From Tetragonia tetragonoides (lineage: Eukaryota; Streptophyta; Magnoliopsida; Caryophyllales; Aizoaceae), in assembly GCA_038025085.1 (NCBI GenBank), contig CM076154.1, forward strand, positions 36,808,501-36,872,500: a DNA stretch of 64,000 nucleotides, read 5' to 3'. Shown piece by piece: positions 51,541 through 62,780 of this stretch (positions are counted from its first letter, which is position 1; each line of letters opens with the position of its first letter). The translations under genes were made by a program, and so were the position numbers. The notes under the pieces were generated by a model. That model was not told the origin of the DNA. It was given only the letters and a program-made list of their open reading frames with translations, and did no database searches.

Positions 51541-52078
51541 AAGGCTAATACATGGCCAGTGAATGACTAATACCATGAATTGTGGGCGTACCTCCCCCCA
51601 ACATTTTAATATTTTTCCTAAACAAATTACGAGTCAGGTTGCGGATGAACCTTTCCAAATCTCGCCTTGGTGTTGTTTTAGTTTTATTTACCAGTTAATC
51701 ACAAACTAGTAAATCTTGTGTGAAACTAACTCACAAAAAAAAGGGGTCAGTTTTCAGAAATGTAGGGGTCACTTATGGTGAGCAATGACTCGTGTTTCAT
51801 TCAAAAGTGACCCATATCTCACCAAAATTTACGGAAAGACCGTCTTATAGAAGTTTTTGTGATAAAAAAATTAGCATGAAAAAAGATTTTTTTTTATTAA
51901 AACAAAGTTAGAAGATTGGCAACCTATCATTACATTAAAAAAAACACAAAGAATTGAAACATCTCATACATCGTATGGGCATGCACACTAGTATAAAGTT
52001 CAAACACAAAATATACATAACCCAAAAAAAAGTTCAAACACAAAACAAGCCTTTAGAGCCTCTCCAATGCTACAAACC
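51541..52078. other. Spacer after the satellite, nothing recognised
   Basis: No gene or element ends seen. Confidence 0.4.
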
Positions 52079-52187
<109 letters not shown>

Positions 52188-52865
52188 CTTTGAACAATCA
52201 TTAAAATTAAAACTTAATTATACAAATCTCTATTTTGTGATGGTAAATCTCTAAGATGTTTTTTTTGCATGTAACATATCACACCCTATAAACTAGGTTT
52301 GTTTAGACAAATCGATTTGTCTAGACAAAATAGATTGTACAAATTCGAAATTTATAGATTCATCAAAATCAGAAAGTAGATTTTTATAAATCTATTATAA
52401 AAATTTTATATTGGAGATGCTCTTACTCATAAGCGTAAGTTATAACCAAACATAAACACACACAAAACAAGCCTTGGGCTTGGGTGATACAAAAAGAGGG
52501 TACTTCGTGGACCCTAGTCACTCTACCTATTTGCGAGGTCTTTGCTTGGTTAGACTTAAATCCCCTCAAGATGGGCTTCCTGAAATACATGGTCCTTGGT
52601 CCTTGGTCCTCATTGGGCCTGGGCAATGAGTTGGGTCGGTCTATTTATTGGTTGGGCTGGGCTATGCTGTATTAAACATGTTTGCAGTCGGGTTGGATCA
52701 GCTCATTTTAGCCCGTTTAAGTTTTAAAAGTGTTTATTTAATATAATATATTTATTGGTTGGCCCATTTTAACCCAATATGACTTGTCTAACTTTTAAAT
52801 AAGTTGGCCCATTTTGATCAGCCCGTTTAAATAAGAAAAAAAATATTTAGATTAATCAGCAAGTC
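52188..52865. other. Intergenic DNA with a TE-like GGGTTGG/GCCCGTTT stretch
   Basis: 52610-52850 contains repeated TTGGCCCATTTT and GCCCGTTTAA words typical of degraded plant DNA elements; the ends are not definable. Confidence 0.35.
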
Positions 52866-52869
52866 TTTA

Positions 52870-53097
52870 AGGAGTGACTCCAGATAAAATAAAGGGGTGG
52901 CTCCAGGTAAAGTAAAGGGATGGTTCCAGGTAAAGTAAGGGGATGGTTCCAGGTGAAGTAGGGGTGATGTCAAGTATAAATTTGAGGGGTGGCTCTAAGT
53001 AAAGTAGGGGTGACTCCACTTCTAGAAGGGGGTGGCTCCAGATGAAGTAGAGGGGTGACTCCAAATATTGGTCCACCATAGACTAAGTCCACACAAG
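52870..53097 (-). mobile_element. GGAGCCACC-minisatellite MITE, copy 2
   Basis: The complement of the element at 1237-1503. Its intact end (complement CTTGTGTGGACTTAGTC) lies at 53080-53097; the other terminal repeat is missing. It abuts and probably truncates WAT1 exon 1 of copy W4. Confidence 0.75.
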
Positions 53098-53303
53098 TTT
53101 TTGTATGGATTAATTGGTACGGTTAGGTGATTAGAGGTCGGGATGAAGGGTATAGCGGCTAGTATCAAACGATACGCCACTGTAACCGGAAGGCTACCTC
53201 TCCTCTTGGCTACGTACTTGTAGCCAAGGACCACGATACCGGCGTTACTTTGAGTAAAGAGCATAGCTATGGTTGCGAAAATCGTGGTGGGTGAGGGTGC
53301 CAT
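53098..53303 (-). pseudogene. WAT1-related transporter fragment W4 (first exon)
   Basis: Starts MAPSPTTIFATIAMLFTQSN, followed by NAGIVVLGYKYVAKRRGS and VTVAYRLILAAIPFIP, which corresponds to helix 1 and the start of helix 2 of WAT1 proteins. The remaining exons are absent nearby and the exon runs into the minisatellite MITE. Confidence 0.7.
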
Positions 53304-54350
53304 GCTGAAACGGACACTACTCTTAGGGTGATGAGGATCAATGTGAAGATCAGTGGTGGTAGCTTTGGGAAAAAGAGTCACTGGGGTTGTGTTAAAGTTG
53401 ATGAAGATACAAAGGAATACCAGAGCATGTTTTTATTAATTAGGGTTAGATAATGCCTCAGTGAGAAAGATATGGATGACTAATTGTAGTAATGGAAGAC
53501 CTTATTTGAGGTTAGCCAAACAACTACACAGTATTGGCTATTTCATCAAAAATGATCATTTTATGGTGACCCAAGACTGCAAGACTTCATCACAAAATGG
53601 TCATTCTCTCAACTCAAATGATTACCCTTATTATGAATGAAATAATCTTTGGTTCAAATGATTCATTTGTTTGTAAAAAATAAAAATAAACTATTATTTC
53701 ATTTTTACAAACAAATGATTCACTAGGCCTAAAAATAATGATTGTTTGTAAAATGAAATAATCAATTAAATAATCTTAATTTTTTTTTGTAAAACGAATC
53801 ACTTTTGTAACAATTTTTGCTTTTATATATGATTACCTATAAAATAATAATCGTAATTCAAGAACATGCCCTAAAGAAAAAGGTACTCGTTATATACATT
53901 AATATCTATTGCTCCTTATTATTTAAAGTTAACCAGCTTTTAAGTGTCTGAAAGACATTAATACAGTTGTTTATTCTTTGAAAATGACGTTCTAGTAAGG
54001 GGGTTCAAATCATGGCCAATAAATCTACCTCCAATATTGAAATTGGTTACATTTTAAAAATTTACGTTAGTTAATTAAGAGTGCGTGCATGTTAACCTTA
54101 TAGGGCTTTGCCAAACTAAAAAAACAGAGGCGCCTAAAATTAACCGTCCCCCTTTCTATATTTTCCTGCATAACCTTATCAGCAATTCTCAATCACTTGC
54201 TTTGCCATCCAAATAATGATCAGCCATTCTAATTTAAGCCATTTCGCCGTGGAAAAACAAAAATTAAACCTCATAAGTTTTCTTAATTCCTTTTGTATGG
54301 GCTAATCCCTAATAGGCGTTAATAAATCATGAAAATCTTTTTTATATGGG
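53304..54350. other. AT-rich spacer with a small hairpin
   Basis: GATTCATTTGTTTGTAAAAA (53666 on) pairs with TTTTTACAAACAAATGATTC (53703 on); this may be a tiny MITE core. Otherwise nothing is recognised. Confidence 0.4.
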
Positions 54351-55158
54351 TGTTGCTAAATACCGCACCCATTTTTATTCAATACCGCATCCCTAAGTGA
54401 TGAATTACCAATATTAACCTTCCCCACTTAAAATAAAAAAAAGAAGCCCAAACTTGAAAATCCTGAAAATCGCCCAAACCATTTACCACACCCTTCTCTG
54501 TTGCTCTATACCCCTGTTAGAAATTCAGAACAGCTTCGCCATAGCCCATAGTTGTTCCAGCTTTCACAACAATATGGAAATAAAAATTCAATCTAGAAAC
54601 TTTAAATCATAATCAGTAATAGTAGAAGCAAACATTTCAAAATCAAAGTAAAATCTTCCCAAAAATGCTTTGAATTTAACAAATCAAAAGAAACCAAAGA
54701 GAGAGAAAATGAAATCAAACGGTCATTTGCCAATGAAGAAAGACCAGCAGCAACCGCTCACAAACGAAACAACGGGAGGAATAAGGAAGAGCTGAAGAGG
54801 AGGAAGTGGATTGGATATCTGGGTTCGAGCAAGTAACCATGACGGAGCGCAGGGATCCGATACCTGCGCCTTGATTCAGCGCAACAATCTGACTCCTACG
54901 CTTTAACTAGGCGCAACGATTTGACTCTTACGCCTTAACTGGGCGTAGGTGTTCTATACATGCATTTGAATTGGGCCAGCAATCAGAACCTACGCCTTAA
55001 TGGGGCGTAGGTATTGCATACCTGCGCTTGATGAACTTGCCAGCCAGAACTAATTTCTGCAGTTATAAATTCAATATAAAACAAGGGTAATATTGGCATT
55101 ATTTTAGTAAGGGTGCGATATTGATTAAAAAGGGGTGCGATATTAATGCGAACTGTTC
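54351..55158. mobile_element. Non-autonomous DNA element with 45-bp inverted ends, MULE-like
   Basis: AATACCGCACCCATTTTTAT (54359 on) and TTCAATACCGCATCCCTAA are mirrored at the right as GGGTGCGATATTGATTAAAA and GGGGTGCGATATTAATG. The interior (54860-55035) holds four or five diverged CCTACGCCTTAACTGGGCGT repeats. No clean target duplication; superfamily is a guess. Confidence 0.55.
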
Positions 55159-55438
55159 TATATATGCACAAGCTCTGCCAATTATTAATTTCATGGCTAA
55201 ACATTTTGGACCTTAGGTATTAACTACATTATCATAATTTCTTGCCATTTAAAAATATACAAATAAATAAATAAAGTGGGTGAGTTACCACTTAAAAAGT
55301 AGGTACATATATATTTAGTGGGAACTGAATTCAACTCATTACCTTTACTATGAAATTCGACATCATAACCAGCTATACTACTCCTTTCAAGACAATAATT
55401 GCACATAATTTAACTTGAACCCTAATTGATTACAAAAA

Positions 55439-56060
55439 CTTGTGTGGACTTAGTCCATGGTGGACCAATACTTGGAGTCACCCCCTACTTCACCCGGAGC
55501 CACCCCCCTCTAAAAGTGGAGCCACCCCTTTCACCTAGAGTCACCCCTCAAATTTATACTTGGCACCACCCTTACTTCACCTGAAGTCACCCTCTACTTT
55601 ACCTGGAGCCACCCCTTACTTCACCTGGAGCCTCAAAATTACTTCACCTGGAGCCACCCCTTACTTTACCTGGAGTCACCCCCTACTTTACCTGGAGCCA
55701 GTCCCCTACTTCACCTAGAGCCACCCCTCAAAATTATTTGGTCCACAGTAGACTAAGGCTCCGTTTGATTCACCTGGATAAAACTGATCTGAACTGAACT
55801 GAACTGAACCTAATTGATTTTTTGAACTTGACCGTTAACCATTTAAAATTCGTCCAAACATAGTCAATATTGGACTCATTTGAAAGTATGCTTTGAGATC
55901 TTTCCGATGACATAATTTTGATCATAAAATTATTTCGGAATGAAAAGTTAAATGAGTAATAAAGTTACACATGAACTGAACTCAACTGAACTGGACTGAA
56001 CTAAACTGAATTTAAGTAAAATTAAGGTGAACCAAACAGAGTATAAGTTCACATAAGACA
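55439..56060 (+). mobile_element. GGAGCCACC-minisatellite MITE, copy 3, split by a Tourist MITE
   Basis: The left end CTTGTGTGGACTTAGTCC lies at about 55439. The minisatellite runs to about 55735, and the right terminal repeat is cut after GTAGACTAA and resumes after the insertion as TAAGTTCACATAAG. Joining the two halves matches the intact right end at 1483-1503. Confidence 0.75.
55757..56043. mobile_element. Tourist-like MITE, copy 2 (nested)
   Basis: Ends GGCTCCGTTTGATTCACC and (complement) TACTCTGTTTGGTTCACC; TAA target duplication at 55754-55756 and 56044-56046. Close relative of 34940-35241. Confidence 0.85.
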
Positions 56061-56089
56061 TGCTGCTAATTGATACATTAGGCCACAAC

Positions 56090-56342
56090 AAAAAAGCAAG
56101 AGAAGCATTGGGCCTTGAAGGGAGGGGGATATTACACTTGCACGGTATTTTACTTGAACCCTTTAGGACAGTATTGTTTAAATTAGCCCACCAAGGCCCA
56201 GTATTGTTTAAACAATGAAATTGAGAGAAATTCTAGAGAGAGAAAATAAAAGAAGGAAATAATAAATAATCTTTGATATTTTATGATTGATTTTCTGAAT
56301 GAATAAAATGACTAATTACAGTATATTAGACTAAGTCATTAA
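56090..56342. repeat. Long-range duplication, copy 1 (partner near 62.8-63.7 kb)
   Basis: The stretch GGGAGGGGGATATTACACTTG to about 56205, with a second match at 55319-55395 on the other side of the nested MITEs, corresponds to 62780-62940 and 63676-63720. Confidence 0.6.
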
Positions 56343-56655
56343 GGGCTCGTTTACTACCTTGCAATCAAAATGCAATGCAATCAATTTATAAATTATATGT
56401 GGGGTGAAAAGTGAAGGAGATGGATGGAAAAAGTGGGGTTGATTGCATTATCTAATGTAATCACAATTGCTCAATTTTTCTAATGTAATGATGATTACTT
56501 TTGATGATGTAATCAAACTCACTTTTTTCTATATCTTTTCACGCCCTTCTTCCTTTTCCACTACACATTTATTTACTCTATAAAATAATTGCATTACATT
56601 GCAATTGATTGCATTACATTGCATTGCAATTAATTGCAAAATAGTAAACATCATC
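56343..56655. mobile_element. Tourist-like MITE of a second family
   Basis: Ends GGGCTCGTTTACTACCTTGC and (complement) GATGATGTTTACTATTTTGC; TAA target duplication at 56340-56342 and 56656-56658. Many GCAATGCAAT words lie at both ends. Confidence 0.8.
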
Positions 56656-56745
56656 TAAGTAACTCCTAACAAACTAGTCTTAAGCTAACTTGGCATTATT
56701 CCAACATAATCTCTATAATCTCATCCCCTTGTTCAGAATCATGAG

Positions 56746-57338
56746 CAAGGGACGGAGACAGGGAGACCAGTGGAGGCTGTGGTCTCCCCCCCCCCCCCCC
56801 CCCCAACCCAACCTGCTTTAGAGATCAAATAAATAGCATACTTGATACTTTAAAACATAACTCGTGAGTAGCGGAGTTGGCATAAGCTTTTTGCGAAGTT
56901 TCTCTTCCGACGCGAGGTCACAGGTTCGTGTTCCACCAAATTCATTTTGGCCTACTTTGTTATTGTGGTTTTCTTCTCAAATTTTCATTCCAGCAAGCTG
57001 TGCCTTTATATGGTATTATTTAATTTATTTTTTCATTCTTTTGGGTATAAATAGGTCCTGTTTTAAGTACTCCTGAGCATTCTTTCTATAAAACAATTGT
57101 CCAGTTTTCACACTTCTTATCTTCTTATAAAAATTCTGGTTGTAAAATTCTACTAAATAAAATATAACTTTTTTAGGAGAATTTTTATGCTCTATTGATA
57201 AAGGGCTTGTAAACAATTATTTTTTAACTAACTTTTTTTTTAATCGAAAGGAAGATTTACATAAAAGAATAAAAAATTTAAACCAAATATTTATACAGCT
57301 TTCGGTTCCCCCTATAAAAATTCCTGGTTCCGCCACTG
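56746..57338. mobile_element. hAT-like element inserted in WAT1 copy W2
   Basis: Ends CAAGGGACGGAGACAGG and (complement) CAGTGGCGGAACCAGG; target duplication ATCATGAG (56738-56745) and ATCTTGAG (57339-57346). It contains a C run at 56787-56803 and a tRNA-like box B word (GGTTCGTGTTCC) near 56923. It forms the apparent C-terminus of the W2 reading frame. Confidence 0.8.
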
Positions 57339-58284
57339 ATCTTGAGCCCTTTCAATCTCGGTACCTTCAGCCCTTTCAATCTCGAGAGCTTGACTCGTCT
57401 CCATCTTTGGAGCTTGAGTCGTCTCCATCTCGGGAACTTGAGCTCTCTCAATCTTGCGAGTGTGAGTCGTCTCTATCTCAGGATCGTGAGTCATCTTTGT
57501 TTGGGGAGCTTGAGCGTGAGTCATCTCCGTCTGGGGAGCTTGAGCGTGAGTCATCTCTGTCTGGGGAGCTTGAACTCTCTCAATCTCTATGATCTCCCCT
57601 TGACTAGTGTCAGTCTCTTCCTCTTGCCAAGGATTGGAAACGATCTCCATGGCTTGTTGGGAATCTCGAGTAATGAAGATTTCTTCCTCTTGTCGGGGAT
57701 CAAAAACGATCACCATGGATTGTTGGGAATTTTGAGTAGTATTGTCCTGATCTTCCTCTTGTTGGGGGTTCTCTTGATCTTGGACAATTTTTTTCTTATG
57801 GTCATCTTTCCTACTCCACAGAATAAGATTGATACCACAACACACAATAACTGCCCCCACCACACCGCAATTAAAATTTATTTCACTAAAAAGAATTATT
57901 AAAATTTATGGATAAGAGATATGATAATTAAAATGATAATTTATGGATAATAAGAGATATGATAACTAAAATTAAAAATTACCTTCCCACGTAGAGTGAC
58001 TCTTCTAAAATTAATGGGCTTAATAACACCACTACAATGAGGGATATTGGGTTGAAAACAGCTATGATAAATGGGCTTTTCAAAGAAATGCACCATACTG
58101 TCATCATCATCATAACTGCTGACGCAATAGCCTACACACAAATTCAATAATCAAAGCTCATTTGGTATTTTGGTGTACACTTTTATTTAGAGCTCCATGT
58201 TTGTTCAGTAGAAAATGTTGGCCTAGCTCCATTTTGTTTTACTATCTCATTAACTATTTTATCTCTCTCTCTCTATATATATAA

Positions 58285-58445
58285 ATGTACCGATGTTAAA
58301 CTCATTGTGGTGGCAATATTGAACCATTGGTTTGGGGAATCATTTTATATGAGGATGTAAATTTTTATGTGCAATTCATATATAATGCATGTGCAATGCA
58401 TGTACGATATAATGTGCAATGTATAATGTATAATGTGCTATGCAT
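58285..58445 (+). repeat. R sub-block inside W2
   Basis: From AAATGTACCGATGTTAAACT to AATGTGCAATGTATAATGT; the same 155 bp occurs at 59985-60150. It lies between, and truncates, W2 exon sequence. Confidence 0.7.
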
Positions 58446-58859
58446 ATGCGGTTGATTGTGCTACTCCCATCCCCGCGATAAGTGTTGTAGCTTGCAATTG
58501 GTTAGGAAACCTCTTAAGCAATTTGTCCTATTAACATATACATATGTGCTTAAAACATTCAATCACGCGATGTACAAATTTAAATATTTTCATGGTTTCT
58601 ATTTCTTATCGAACATGCATGCATGTAATTTGATAGAGAAATGTATGTAATGTCATTTGATTACCTGTATAATAAAGAAAACATTATTTGATAGCACGCT
58701 GGCCAATGCTAAGAAATTATCCAAAACCTCACTGTGTTTGAAGGGCTGCTTAGAGTGCCTAATAGGAAACTGCATCGTGTAGTTATGAATTTGCCAATTA
58801 GGTGGCCATATATTTATGACCTTTCTTTTGCAAAAGCTAACGAGCAACACTCCGACAAC

Positions 58860-59417
58860 CATGGGCTACCCAGCCCAATTCTTTTTTTTTTTTGAGGTTT
58901 TACTTCGTATTGTTTGAGCAGATAGGCCTAAAGCGGAAAGAAATAGTCAAGGCCCACTCTGAATCTCCCTTTTTCTCTCTTTGTGGCCCGTATACCATAG
59001 GCTGACAATGAATTATCAACATTCTATACACGCTACACGTAATAATGGGCCCACAAAGACTTTCAACTAGCTGTCCTTCTCTTTTACGAGTACTATCTTT
59101 CCTATTTATGTCAGACTAGGCACTAGCTATTAGTATTTCCTTCTTTTTATATTTAAAAAAATTGTATTGTTCAGCTTATATATTATGGAATACTCTACTT
59201 GTTTTCTTCTATTTATTTTCCTTTGTTTTTGCTGACCAATAAAATTCTTATATTGACATGCAACTTACAGCAAATTACAAATTAAGTGGCTACAATAAAT
59301 TTGCTGGGTATTTAAGGGTTTTGAAAAAATAAGTTATATATCGTAATTGGACTATATTGTATATATTGTCTCTATAAATGTGTATACCCAGTTTTATAAT
59401 CCTGGATCCGCCACTGC
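58860..59417. mobile_element. Insertion in W2, hAT-like
   Basis: Where W1 reads continuously from the LAGVLLVSY exon into GGTLIVVAA coding sequence, W2 has about 560 bp of unrelated DNA ending CCTGGATCCGCCACTG (complement CAGTGGCGGATCCAGG). Flanks CCGACAAC and GCGGCAAC resemble an 8-bp duplication with two mismatches. Confidence 0.6.
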
Positions 59418-59848
59418 GCGGCAACCACAATCAAGATGTCTCCCATCTGCTCGGCAACCACAGTCCACTTGTTAATTTCCAATTTTTCCCGCCTTCATTT
59501 GAATAAACAATATACTCTATTATCAATAATTGGTTGATGTTCTCTCTGAAACCCAATTGGGAGAACAACTGAACAAGTATTGATTTGAATAAAATTTAAC
59601 CATGTACAAAACATGAGTATTATAGGTATAATGAAGCTGATGGCCGGAATGACCTTAGATATTGCCGCTGTAGTGGCCGTAGATGCAAGCTTCAAGCTAG
59701 TCACATACAGGTTCAAATTGAGTGAACACCTGTTAATTATTTACAAAAAGTAAAAAAGCATAGAAAAATGATTAAGGTTGGTTATTCATTCAAATCATGA
59801 GATTCATATACATGCATGCTACATGTTTCAATAAGCTACGTGAAAAAC

Positions 59849-59955
<107 letters not shown>

Positions 59956-59984
59956 TTCATTGTATCGATAATTCTCTACATATA

Positions 59985-60150
59985 AATGTACCGATGTTAA
60001 ACTCATTGAGGTGGCAATATTGAACCATTGGTTTGGGAACCAATTTACATGAGAATATAAATTTTTATGTGCAATTCATATATAATGTATGCGCAAATGT
60101 ATGTGCAATGTATGTGCAATGCATGTATGATATAATATGCAATGTATAAT
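59985..60150 (+). repeat. R sub-block, further copy
   Basis: Matches 58285-58445, ending in expanded TGTATGTGCAATG repeats. Confidence 0.7.
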
Positions 60151-60454
60151 GTATGATAAGAATAGGGTGAGGAGAAAAAAGAGAAGCCACTAAGAAGGCT
60201 TCGCTTGCTCGCTCTAACGCTCTTAGAAACCAGGAATACGCTCGAATGTCAACCATATCTCAACCCATTGTTGTTGCCTTGTTGTTAAACAGATTATGCA
60301 TTTTCAAGTTGTATATAAGGACCACCAGTCACCAAGTTCGAACATCATGTTCTTTGTAAATTCGATCAAGTTCCTTCTGTTTCATGTTTCTTCGATGAAT
60401 TCATTGTTATTTATTTATGTTATATATTTTTCTATTCATTTAATTTGTTCCATT

Positions 60455-60800
60455 TCATGTTTCCTTTGGCGAGCTGCTTTACTTACCCGGAGAGTCGCTT
60501 TTCTATTCATCATATAAATCAGAAACATTTTTTTAGATAAGAACATAGCATCATATAAATCAGAAACATACATCCATCAATCTGGAAAGACTCTCCTCCC
60601 TGGTTTTTATTTTTTGTTTTTATTTTGCAGTAGTAGTGATCTCTAGCTAGCAGCCTAGCACGCACACATCAACTATAATGGTGATGAATAGAGGACAAGC
60701 AGTCACCATAATCGCATGTGTTATGGTGTTGGTCATACAGACCATCTCTGGCATTGTGACCCTCAATTACAAGTACATTGCACAACGAGGAGCAAACTAA
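60455..60800 (+). pseudogene. WAT1-related first exon W3a with intact 5' flank
   Basis: The exon starts at the ATG at 60678: MVMNRGQAVTIIACVMVLVI, followed by QTISGIVTLNYKYIAQRGAN, then TAA. W1 continues in the same place with LLILIVYRLLFA, so the exon is truncated here at the junction with LTR-like DNA. Positions 60455-60677 are the inverted equivalent of the 5'-flank block (A1/A2), without the hAT insertion seen at W1. Confidence 0.75.
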
Positions 60801-60818
60801 AAAAAGGCCCGGGCCCAA

Positions 60819-61070
60819 TGCCTGATTACTAATGCAAGGCACGTGTCACCACGGGAGCTGGTTGCCCTAAACCATTCCCACGATGACACGTGTCCCCTAA
60901 AAGCTTGCATACCTAAGGAACCGCGCCCTATAAATAGCAGTCTCCATGTATGTGAAAAAACAACGACAATCAACCATATCATTATTAGCACTATTATCGA
61001 GAACTGACTTGAGCTTCGTAGCGGAGATCCCGAAAACCCCCCCAGGTTAGTTAACGTTTACGTGTGTGCA
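60819..61070 (+). mobile_element. Tat-like (Ty3/gypsy) LTR fragment
   Basis: It contains TATAAATAG (60928-60936), then GAACTGACTTGAGCTTCG (61000 on) and GATCCCGAAAACCCCCCC, the arrangement typical of the R-U5 part of plant Tat-lineage LTRs (ACTTGAGCGTCGGAG type). No internal retrotransposon domains or second LTR are present. Exact ends are uncertain. It separates WAT1 pieces W3a and W3b. Confidence 0.6.
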
Positions 61071-61429
61071 GAATAAGATAGATATCACAATACATAAATA
61101 ACTGCCCCCACCACACTACAATTAAAAACAACTCTTTCTAGATCAATTAAAATTTATTTCACTAAAAAAATTTATTAAAATTTATAGATAAGTGATATGA
61201 TAATTTTTTTTTTGATAGAATAAGATAGATGATAAGTTATGGATGATAAGAGATATGATAACTAAAATTAAAAATTACATTTCCACGTAGAGTGGCTCTT
61301 CTAAAGCCAATGGGCTTAATAACACCACTACGATAAGGGATATTGGGTTGAAAACAGCTATAAAAAATGGGTCTTTTAAAAAAATGCACCATTGTGTAAT
61401 CAGCATCATAACTCCTGACGCAATACCAA
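61071..61429 (-). pseudogene. WAT1-related C-terminal exons W3b
   Basis: The penultimate exon (about 61429-61282) reads IASGVMMLITQWCIFLKDPF then NPISLIVVVLLSPLALEEPL, but its donor is lost (AAATGTAATT for GAAGGTAATT). The final exon starts after an intact TAG acceptor near 61110 (VVGAVI) and is cut at 61071 by the LTR junction, with a frameshift. Confidence 0.75.
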
Positions 61430-61697
61430 TTTTATTTTTGATAATTAAAGGAAATTTTATTAATAAAAGCTAGTCATAGTATCATAATGTGAAGCTTTTT
61501 CCACCTTCTCGGAAGGATGACAAAGAACACACACAATCATCCTCACGTGCTAAGAAACTAGTAGCAAAAGTTAGTTATACATCATCCTCACGTGCATACC
61601 AATTGCAATGTTTACTTTATTGTTCTTTTTGAGACAGAATGGTTTGAAATATTTAAACACGATTAGACCGTTGTCGTAGCCGTTGGACCATTTTATG

Positions 61698-61998
61698 TCA
61701 CATACATTGAAACAACGTGGTCCGCCAAAAGTTGGCTTTAAATCTCCATTCGAATTCCTGTAAGCCGCCGAGTGTATGTTCGCCTAAGTCGCCATCCTTC
61801 GATCTGCAATGAATGGTTAACTCCTTTTGGTTGGGCAAGTCATTAGCAAGTACGTTAGTAGGTTTATTAGGAGCCATGCCTAGTATTATTTGACACAAAG
61901 CAAGTACGTTTATTAGGAGCCATGCCTAGTATTATTTGACACAAAGCAACTACTTGTGCCAAGGACAACCAGCAATGACACTTCTTTAACGTTATCAT
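61698..61998 (-). pseudogene. S-protein homologue (SPH, self-incompatibility S1 family) pseudogene
   Basis: SPH proteins are small secreted Cys-containing plant proteins; some act in poppy pollen rejection, most have no known role. It starts MITLKKCHCWLSLAQVVALC (likely signal peptide). The family core follows as DLPNQKELTIHCRSKDGDLG, EHTLGGLQEFEWRFKANFWR and TTLFQC. A perfect 46-bp tandem duplication (units starting at about 61863 and 61909) shifts the frame between signal peptide and core. After FQC another shift leads to TGA; a continuation (KWSNGYDNGL) is visible in a different frame. Removing one 46-bp unit would join signal peptide and core in frame. Confidence 0.75.
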
Positions 61999-61999
61999 G

Positions 62000-62780
62000 G
62001 TGCCTCTGAAAGTGATTAACATACGGAACGTAACGACATGTTTTTCAATGGAATTAATGGTATAGGATGGTGAGTAACGGAATAGAGAATAACGCGGAGC
62101 GAAACAACGTGGATAATATAATAGAACAAAATGTGAGACAAAATTAAGATACAACATACGAAACGAAACGACACGTAACGCAACAAAATACAATATATAT
62201 AGAGACGACGAAAAAAACATAATCTTTGTCACGAACACAAAATGCTGTGTTCATTTTCATTTATATCTCATTATATACATGTGTTTAGTGACTTATTACT
62301 CAAACTAAATAATGTTTATTTATATATCTGGAATGATATGGAATATCATTTTCGTGATGCAGGTATAGTAACTATTAAGAAATTATGTACCAAAAATATT
62401 ATGCACAACTTCCTAGTAATAGATAATACCCGAAATCATCTTGCAATCCTTATTTCCACATATTGATCCGATTCCTTCCTATAAAGTGTACGCAGGTGGC
62501 GTTATGGAAGCTTAAGTGGGAATGAAATATTGAGATTTCGAAGATGGGGATGAGATTTGTTATTGGCAGATATAAATGCTATGCACATAAATTTGGAGAT
62601 CAAAAGCTTTTATATTGCAAGGGAATGGATTCATAAAACTTGGCAAGTACTAATATATTATTTGATTTTGATTAATACTATTATAGTAACTCAGGAAAGG
62701 GCGAAGATCATTATATATAACTACTCTTAGACCATGCAAGTCAACAAAAATATTATAGACAAGTTCAACAAAGAGGGTAG
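62000..62780. other. AT-rich spacer without gene
   Basis: No recognisable coding sequence or element ends. Confidence 0.4.

Larger units (their letters stand above)
57347..59729 (-). pseudogene. WAT1-related transporter pseudogene W2
   Basis: Exons on the minus strand: from about 59729 (NLYVTSLKLASTATTAAISK); about 58860-58660 (GVLLVSFCKRKVINIW and on to SVLSNNVFFIIQ); 58527 to about 58445 (RFPNQLQATTLIAGMG-like, cut off by an R-block insert); 58131-57983 (IASAVMMMMTVWCISLKSPF to EESLYVG); and the last exon from about 57863 (VVGAVIVCCGINLILWSRKD then a Glu/Gln-rich tail). The last acceptor is lost (GCG where the related copy at 61.1 kb has TAG). The tail carries a ten-residue repeat AQAPQTEMTH and is then interrupted by a hAT element. 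A second insertion (58860 to about 59417) splits the middle exons. It has empty-site sequence for the Pack-MULE. Confidence 0.85.
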
